Assembly (NCBI GenBank): GCA_027627225.1
Contig: CM051028.1
Span: 25,478,364-25,542,363, forward strand
DNA length: 64,000 nucleotides
Source: Congeria kusceri
Taxonomy: Eukaryota > Mollusca > Bivalvia > Myida > Dreissenidae
Direction: 5' to 3'
Shown here: positions 58,031-64,000 of the stretch, in pieces
How positions within the stretch are numbered: the first letter of the stretch is position 1
How the letters are laid out: each line of letters starts with the position of its first letter
Translations under genes and position numbers: made by a program
Notes under the pieces: model-generated
What the model was told of the DNA's origin: nothing
Databases searched by the model: none
The model's input: the letters and a program-made list of their open reading frames with translations, nothing else

Positions 58031-58249
58031 ATGTGGGGGAAACCGTGTGCTTTGGACACAAGTCTGTTTACTTTGAATAGTTCCTTTGTCTGTGATGGAA
58101 TCATCAAATTATACTTGTGGTGTTAGAAGAACATTTTGATGCACAATTTCAAATCATGTTTATAGAAATGTTCTCTTTGATGGCACGCACGCATTGTTTG
58201 TAGGAAGCAATTCACCGAACTATACTACTCACCCGTTCGTCCGCGTCGG

Positions 58250-59185
58250 CGTAATGCTCTGGTTAAGGTGTGCGTGCAATAAGTCCATATCTCTGTAACT
58301 AGTGCATATATTCAATTAAAACTTCGCACATGTCTTCGGGGTCATTATGTAAGGTCACTGACCAAGGCCTATTACTGGGACCAGCATTTTAGCATAATTA
58401 TAGAGAATACATGGTTGGTGCCGGGATGGAGAAAGTTTATCCGGTGAGGCTTAGAAAAAATGAAAATAGGGCGAGCTTTAGCAATTGAAACTTTACACAT
58501 GTCTTCAGGGTCATTACATAAGGTTACTGACCAAGGCCCATAACTCCGATCTGTAATTTAGCAGAATTATGCTCCATTTGTACTGAGAAAATTCAGGTTA
58601 AGGCTTGCGTGTAACAACTCCATATCTCTGGAACTACTACATATATTCAATTTAAACTTTACACATGTCTTCAGGGTCATTATATAAGGGCACTGACCAA
58701 GGCCTATAACTCTGACCTGCAATTTCGCAGAATTACTCCTCTTTTTGTACTTAGAAAATTCAGGTTAAGGTTTGCGTGTAACAAATATATATCTATGTAA
58801 CTACTACTGATACTCAATTGAAACTTCACACGTCTTCGGGGTTATTATGTAAGGTCACCGACCAAGGCCTATTACTCTAACCTGCAATTTAGAAGAATTA
58901 TGCCCTTTTTGTACTTAAAAATTCAGGTTAAGGTTTGCGTGCAAGTAACTAGCTCTAAAACTACTACAGATATTCAATTGAAACTTCAAACATGTCTTTA
59001 GGGTCATTATATAAGGTCACAGGCCCATGCCCATAACTGTGACCAGCATTTTAGCTGAATTATGCCCGTTTTAGTAGTTAGAAATATTCAGTTTAAAGTT
59101 TTTGTGCAAGTACATATCTCTGTAGCTACTCCATATATGCAAATGAACTTTCACATACGTTTTCATACTCATTATGTAAGGTCAC
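58250..59185. repeat. ~165-bp tandem array, ~6 copies
   Basis: 'catgtcttcagggtcattat', 'aaggtcactgaccaaggcc' and 'atattcaattgaaactt' recur about every 165 bp (near 58331, 58500, 58667, 58832, 58993 and 59155). Copies are diverged and non-coding. Confidence 0.75.
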
Positions 59186-59629
59186 TGACAGAATATATAT
59201 ACTATCAAAGCGGAGTGAAAACTGCAAACCCATTTTGCATGGGTCCCATATGGGTAGCCTGAGCGACCCTTGCGAGTTGAAAAATGTTGGTTGATCGGTG
59301 AGCCTGTGAACGAAAGAATGTGTAGGTTTTCGGGACGGTCAATCGAAGGCGAAAAACATTTTATCATTTTTAGCTCGACTATTCGAAGAATATGTGAGCT
59401 TTCCTACTACCCCAGCGTCCGCGTCCGCGTCTGAATTTGGTTCAAGTTTTTATTCACAAGTCTTGTAATTTCTAAACTACATAAGTTATTCACTTGAAAC
59501 TTGGAATATACCTTTGTCATCAACTCCAGTGTCAGGGGCAATATTTCCCATAACTCTGTTTTGTATTTTGACAGGGTAATGCCCCTTTTTCACTTAGATT
59601 TTCTTGTTAAAGTTTATATTCCAAAGTTT

Positions 59630-60060
59630 GGTACGCTAAATGACAAGAGTTAAGAGACTGTCTTAGAGAGTACTGTACTTACACAATACGAATACATTTC
59701 CAATATGTATGTTAAATAACAAGAGTCAATAGACTGACTTATTGAATACTTAGACACTATGAATACATTGTCCATATGTATACTTAAATGACAAGAGTTA
59801 AGACACTGTCTTATAGCACTATCTTTACACACTATTACTCTGACAGGATGTAAGTTAATTGACAAGTATAAAGCTATCACTCTGCTGTAGTGCTACACAT
59901 ACATTACAGTATATTACGATAATATTCACTTTTAATAAATGACAAGAGTTAGGAAGCTTCCCAATACGTAGCGTCGTTTACGATTTTGCGACACAGGTTG
60001 CGACATAGATGCCTAACTCTTGACATCGTGTCTGCACAATCTTCTAACTCTTGGCAAATA
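59630..60060. repeat. Minisatellite with TGACAAGAGTTAAG motif, inverted relative to 52-54 kb array
   Basis: 'aaatgacaagagttaag(a)' or a close variant occurs at about 59637, 59721, 59787 and 59936. The opposite orientation ('ctaactcttgacat', 'ctaactcttggcaa') occurs at about 60011 and 60042, so the array turns round on itself. Only this motif and a preceding 'tatgtat' are shared with the 52-54 kb array. Confidence 0.65.
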
Positions 60061-60397
60061 AGGCTTACCAACATGTACCACCCGACAGGCTTATTCAATT
60101 TGGTTAATCTGCATTAATCGTTAAAACAAAATTTACTACTTAACGTACAAAGTATGAACGTGATAAAATAAGATACATAATCAATACAAAAATGTTAATT
60201 TGAAATAAATATATTCGTCAATGGCCTATGTATAATAAAACTAAATAGATTTACTCCAGCGATTGTGCGCCATTTGCGCAATGACATACGTTTTCTTTTT
60301 TTCGAGTTATTTTAGACGGGCATAAGGTGTATTGCTTACTATTATTGTTGGCCAGTTACTCAACCTGTTATTATGGATATTATCAAGGAAACTGAAG

Positions 60398-60492
60398 ACG
60401 TGCGGTTGTCCGGTTCGCACAGTGGTCGCAATACTCGCTTGTTAATTAGGCCTACTTAGGCGAACTGGGTTCAATTCCCATTTCGGCGCATG
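60398..60492 (+). repeat. tRNA-like SINE head
   Basis: 'ggttcgcacagtggtcgcaa' resembles an A box and 'ctgggttcaattccca' a B box with T stem. No acceptor stem pairing, so not a tRNA gene. Confidence 0.4.
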
Positions 60493-60578
60493 AGTTTGGT
60501 AGAAGTTCACAATACCGGACAGGTGGATTCCCTCCTGGTACCTGGTAATCTTCCTTTATTTATCTATGTCTTAAAAGT

Positions 60579-60732
60579 TTTTTTTAGAGGTTATGGATCC
60601 TACCGCGTATTAAAATATAATAACGCTTCGATAGGGAAGAACTTTGACAGCAACGACATACTTACAACCGTGCGGTGTCGGATACGTCGTGTGAGGGACG
60701 CGCAAAAGCAGCAGACGTCATGTCTGATTTAA
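60579..60732 (+). CDS. Possible exon fragment, unrecognised
   Basis: A 'tttttttttag' acceptor-like site precedes an open frame (GYGSYRVLKYNNASIGKNFD... to ...QQTSCLI and stop). A second open stretch (60752-60964) follows. Base composition is less AT-rich than the surroundings, with an unusual number of CpGs. No homology is recognised; it may be a decayed gene or chance. Confidence 0.15.
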
Positions 60733-61459
60733 ACTGAAGCACGGGAACAAATTGATGCATGCATACAAGGTAAACATGGTACAAACAAATACAGTCGTCC
60801 ACGGCAATCTAGCAAAAAAAGATCACGGATATAGCCGGTTCATCACGAATGAACCTCGAGTCCAACAACGGACATATCAGGTTCTCGATCAAAATGAAAT
60901 AGTTTCAGCGATCAGGTCTAATATGAGATATTCTGTTTGTAAGAAAATGTCCATTTCAAACTAAATGCATGCGTGAATGGCAATTTATGGTAAATGTTCA
61001 GTGAGAACAGTTCATTTATAATCGCGGAAGATGTTGCAAGTCCTTACCTCTGTCGTTTCATGACGCTCAAATCAATGTTAACTGAACATGTAGAATTAAT
61101 ATGTTTTGATGTACGCTCTAATTAAGTGTTTATTTTATTATTCTTACTTTCCATAGTATGATCCAAATAAATGTATGCATTTACTAATATATGTGCTTAA
61201 TTAAACCGCGAAGCAAAACTTGGGGTTTCCGAGAAGCAGGGTATGCATGATGTGTGTTTTGACTAACTTCAGTCTCAGATATATATGCATTCGCAGATAT
61301 ATGTGTAAGTTTAGATCAATATATTAATATCTCGTTTGTGTTCAATGAAATATTCTAAGGTCATAACCTAAAAGTTATTAAATTACCGGGTAATTATGGC
61401 CGTTGTACAAACTGTATTGATTAATTGTTGATAGACAATGTTCTATTAATAAAGAACAA

Positions 61460-61608
61460 GATTCTGTGTTTGATAAACACAAATGTCCCGGTGGTGCTAG
61501 GTAGCCCATGTTTTGGTCCAAATAAGGTAAAAGTCAAGGTCAAAGTGAGATTGGGTGATATGGGTGGATAGGGAATGGTCGAAAAGACGGACGGATGGAC
61601 GGGACGAT
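61460..61608 (+). repeat. 5' part of the hairpin-ended element (second copy)
   Basis: Starts 'gattctgtgtttgataaaca' and runs through 'gtgagattgggtgatatggg' and 'gacggacggatggacgggac' as in 31995-32276. Its 3' hairpin is missing, replaced by the (TA)n tract. Confidence 0.7.
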
Positions 61609-61616
61609 GCATATAC

Positions 61617-61766
<150 letters not shown>

Positions 61767-61794
61767 ATATAGACCCATTCAGACTCAGTTGGGT

Positions 61795-61900
61795 CCCAGG
61801 CAAGGAAGCTTTTACGAGTCCCAGCAAGAAAGCCCATATGAGTCCCCAACAAGTAAGCCCATATGGGTCCCAGCAAGAAAGCCCATACATTTCGATAAAT
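61795..61900. repeat. ~28-bp degenerate tandem repeat
   Basis: 'cccagcaagaaagcccatat' followed by 'gagtcc' or 'gggtc' is repeated about four times. Confidence 0.7.
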
Positions 61901-62036
61901 TGTAATTATTTTAACATGCTGCACCGAAATACAATCACGATGCATAAAAATAACTTTTGACCATTTATTCCGATGGACAGTTCATACAATGACCGTTGTA
62001 CAATTTAAATTCCATAAATATCAGTATTATTATATG

Positions 62037-62735
62037 TTAAAAGTCATTATCACTAGCCATGTTTTTCAGTCTGTCTTGTTCTTGTTCGACAGCCAGCAAC
62101 GACGACGCAACCAAATAATCAGAGGTTCTTTGCGCCGGAAACCATTTGACCGGCACTGGCGTAGGCGGGCGTTTCCCACTGAAGATGTTAACCGGCAGTG
62201 CCGACAGCGGCATGTCACACGAGTACGAATTGTGTCGACCGTACGGTTGCACCTGGTGGGTCGGGCGGCGGAGTTCCAGGACCGCCCGGTGGGGAAGCAC
62301 GAGCTTCTCGCGCTTGAGGTCTGTCGGCATCACGTTAGCGGCAGACCAACGACGCTCATTTACAACGCGTTCAGGCGGCATCTGTTTCGAGTTGATCAAG
62401 AAATATTCTGTTTTATCGGCGATGATGTCGCTGTTATTCCTGGACGTCCCCGGACAAGCCGTCGAGTCAGTTTCTACGCGATTTCCTTTGTCTTCTGGTC
62501 GTCGTCGGCGCACTGTAACCACTTTCGGCTTACTGTATGGGAATTCTGACGTGTGAACGTAAACTGTTTCATTTACTTGTTTTGGATAATAACAAAAGCG
62601 CTTCACGGGTGCCGGGTTGACATTAATCCGTCTATTACCAGTAGCCCGGCGTGATTCTTCGCTTTTACAATAGTCGCATCGACAGTTTGAATGATGTGGA
62701 ACGTTATTCTTCTCCCTAGAAACACCACAGCCCAT
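62037..62735 (-). CDS. Unrecognised 232-aa protein with N-myristoylation/palmitoylation motif
   Basis: Single-exon ORF of 232 residues starting MGCGVS: Gly2 with Ser6 fits the N-myristoyltransferase consensus, and Cys3 next to it is a common palmitoylation site, so a membrane-anchored protein is likely. Residues 13-26 hold a His/Cys cluster (PHHSNCRCDYCKSE) that could bind metal. The rest is polar and basic (VRRRRPEDKGNR, NERRWSAANVMP, LPHRAVLELRRP), with no membrane span and no domain I recognise. It is divergent from the gene at 62944, with 208 bp between the ATGs. The ORF is intact with unbiased codon use, unlike the noise around it. A conserved-domain search might place it; I give no function. 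Confidence 0.7.
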   Translation of the reverse strand: MGCGVSREKNNVPHHSNCRCDYCKSEESRRATGNRRINVNPAPVKRFCYYPKQVNETVYVHTSEFPYSKPKVVTVRRRRPEDKGNRVETDSTACPGTSRNNSDIIADKTEYFLINSKQMPPERVVNERRWSAANVMPTDLKREKLVLPHRAVLELRRPTHQVQPYGRHNSYSCDMPLSALPVNIFSGKRPPTPVPVKWFPAQRTSDYLVASSLLAVEQEQDRLKNMASDNDF

Positions 62736-62861
62736 TTAAAATTTAGATGTTATCAGTATCGCAATGAAAATTGTTCATATACTATTGGTTAAATAATAAA
62801 TTCAATATGACATGTAAAATATGGCGCGTTTCTACGACACAACGTGCACGTTAACAGGAAA

Positions 62862-62869
62862 TGACGTCA
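62862..62869. promoter_or_regulatory. CRE palindrome 1
   Basis: Perfect TGACGTCA, the full cAMP-response element bound by CREB/ATF bZIP dimers, inside the divergent promoter. Confidence 0.75.
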
Positions 62870-62883
62870 CGAAACAGTCTAGC

Positions 62884-62891
62884 TGACGTCA
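62884..62891. promoter_or_regulatory. CRE palindrome 2
   Basis: Second perfect TGACGTCA, 22 bp from the first start to start, about two helical turns, so both sites face nearly the same side of DNA. Confidence 0.75.
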
Positions 62892-62943
62892 AATAGTTTA
62901 GACGTTGTATTTTAAATTGCAATCTTTCACAGTATTGGCAAGA

Positions 62944-63750
62944 ATGGGAATAATAAGCAGTAAATCAAAGAAGAAGGAAAACGAAGATGAACAGAAATCT
63001 GCTATCGGCTATGAAAAGTTAGACAACGAAACGGATTCGAGTTGCGAACATTTAAATGTAGAAGACATAGAAAATTGCGATGGCATAGATCCAATTGCAG
63101 GCTCTACAGCAAAACAAGGTAAACTTAAGAGGGTCGGCGATGCGATTTCCATTGGCATTGATCCCAACGAAAAGGAGCAGCCATCAAATTTAGCACGTTC
63201 TAAATCACTTTCTATGACAAAACAGGCTTCGCCCAAACCTCAGTGCATTGCGGTTACAGATGGTGATACGATCAAAGTCAATGACTTTGCTAAGGTGTCT
63301 TTAAAATCAAAGAAGGCACCGCCCTTGCTGAAACGAAAGGAGGGCGAACTACCAGCATTATCCTCTGGTAAACTTGGCGACAAAGCAAAGATCCGCCAGG
63401 AACTCGAGGAAAAAGGATTGTTGCTGTATTCATATGGCACGGACATACTTGGAGAATTGCGCGGTGTTGGTATTATTAAAGAATCAAAACTCGTCAATCC
63501 TGACGCGTCTGATTCTGGTTTGCCATGGGAAATAAGGCGACGTCTGCCCCCTCGACTTGCTCACCTGCCGATTGACCACACGGCACTTCAAGAAAAGCTG
63601 CGGAAGTTACAAATCGGAGACGCCCAAGATTTTTCAGACGAAAAACGCCCGGATGTGAAAACTGTTGATGAGACCGATAAAAGTTCAGACAATAAAGGAA
63701 CGGAAATGAACATAGTCTGTGACGGAAGACAAACAAGTGGACAACGTTAA
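62944..63750 (+). CDS. Unrecognised 268-aa protein with N-myristoylation motif
   Basis: ORF of 268 residues from the ATG at 62944. The frame is open to an earlier ATG (62905), but the internal start gives MGIISSKSKKK: Gly2, Ser6 and a following Lys cluster match myristoyl-plus-basic membrane anchors, so I prefer it. The sequence is acidic in its first third, then basic and probably disordered. It has PKA/CaMK-like sites (ARSKSLSM near residue 84) and a more compact C-terminal part (KIRQELEEKGLLLYSYG, LPWEIRRRLPPRLAHLP, LQEKLRKLQIG; ~155-230) that may form helices. No catalytic motif or membrane span. It shares the CRE-containing promoter with the gene at 62037-62735. Protein family unknown to me. 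Confidence 0.7.
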   Translation: MGIISSKSKKKENEDEQKSAIGYEKLDNETDSSCEHLNVEDIENCDGIDPIAGSTAKQGKLKRVGDAISIGIDPNEKEQPSNLARSKSLSMTKQASPKPQCIAVTDGDTIKVNDFAKVSLKSKKAPPLLKRKEGELPALSSGKLGDKAKIRQELEEKGLLLYSYGTDILGELRGVGIIKESKLVNPDASDSGLPWEIRRRLPPRLAHLPIDHTALQEKLRKLQIGDAQDFSDEKRPDVKTVDETDKSSDNKGTEMNIVCDGRQTSGQR

Positions 63751-64000
63751 TGCGATTTAATTGCCCAAGGAGAGCAGGACAAGGCCAGTCAGAGACGAAA
63801 CTGCGTTGATGATGAAGATAGTCAATCTAGAAACAATGTGAACCAGAATATTTGTGTAACCTGGTTGAAGTGTTGTGTGGTAATTTTTTATTGCGACAAA
63901 TAATTGGTCACATAATTTAAAGTAAAATATACAATTGTTTTGATATTATATGCATTTGCTTTCAAAATGCGGTATTAAATTGTCATTATGTGCGCTCTTA
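63751..64000 (+). other. 3' flank of the last gene
   Basis: Probable 3' UTR; an ATTAAA at about 63974-63979 could be its polyadenylation signal. Confidence 0.4.

Noticed and set aside
62905..62943. Upstream start (62905) for the 62944 gene
   Set aside because: It would bury the MGIISSK myristoylation motif in mid-protein and adds a 13-residue hydrophobic leader without support.

Overview
The window looks like a piece of a bivalve mollusc genome. It is AT-rich, sparse in genes and full of repeats. The evidence for a bivalve is the type of repeat: 140-200 bp tandem units rich in 'gaccttgacc', 'tgacctagtgacctag' and 'gtccgtccgtccg', tRNA-like SINE heads, short-LTR Ty3 retrotransposons with one fused gag-pol ORF, and a Toll-like receptor pseudogene. 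The species is not identified.

Layout. 1-2.7 kb: intergenic, with a ~1-kb inverted-repeat element. 2.7-12.3 kb: two complete Ty3/Gypsy LTR retrotransposons in opposite orientation, 688 bp apart. Each has identical LTRs, a 5-bp target duplication and an open gag-pol ORF, so both insertions are very young. 12.3-20.3 kb: repeats, one candidate first exon (15697) and a long hairpin (19148-19295). 20.4-23.8 kb: a Toll-like receptor pseudogene on the minus strand, whose TIR-domain exon is split by a ~0.9-kb DNA transposon. 24.3-26.4 kb: tandem arrays. 31.1-40.7 kb: a complete five-exon cornichon (CNIH) gene on the minus strand, 144 codons, with large introns holding several mobile elements. A candidate terminal exon of another minus-strand gene ends 128 bp upstream of its ATG. 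44.3-51.7 kb: a 5.9-kb PIF/Harbinger transposon with transposase and a MADF-type accessory gene, both damaged, lying between two copies of a 473-bp MITE. 52.0-60.1 kb: minisatellite arrays and Helentron-like repeats. 61.6 kb: a (TA)n microsatellite. 62.0-63.8 kb: two divergent single-exon genes, both starting with an N-myristoylation motif and sharing a 208-bp promoter with two perfect CRE palindromes.

Only three host genes look intact: CNIH (ER-to-Golgi cargo receptor family) and the divergent myristoyl-motif pair, which I do not recognise. Everything else with a long ORF is transposon-derived or decayed. No array, enzyme set or operon-like cluster suggesting a defence or biosynthetic system was seen. 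The least-explained structures are the CRE-linked divergent pair, the iterated-decamer inverted-repeat element in CNIH intron 1, the MITE-Harbinger sandwich, and the inverted minisatellite arrays at 52-54 kb and 59.6-60 kb.
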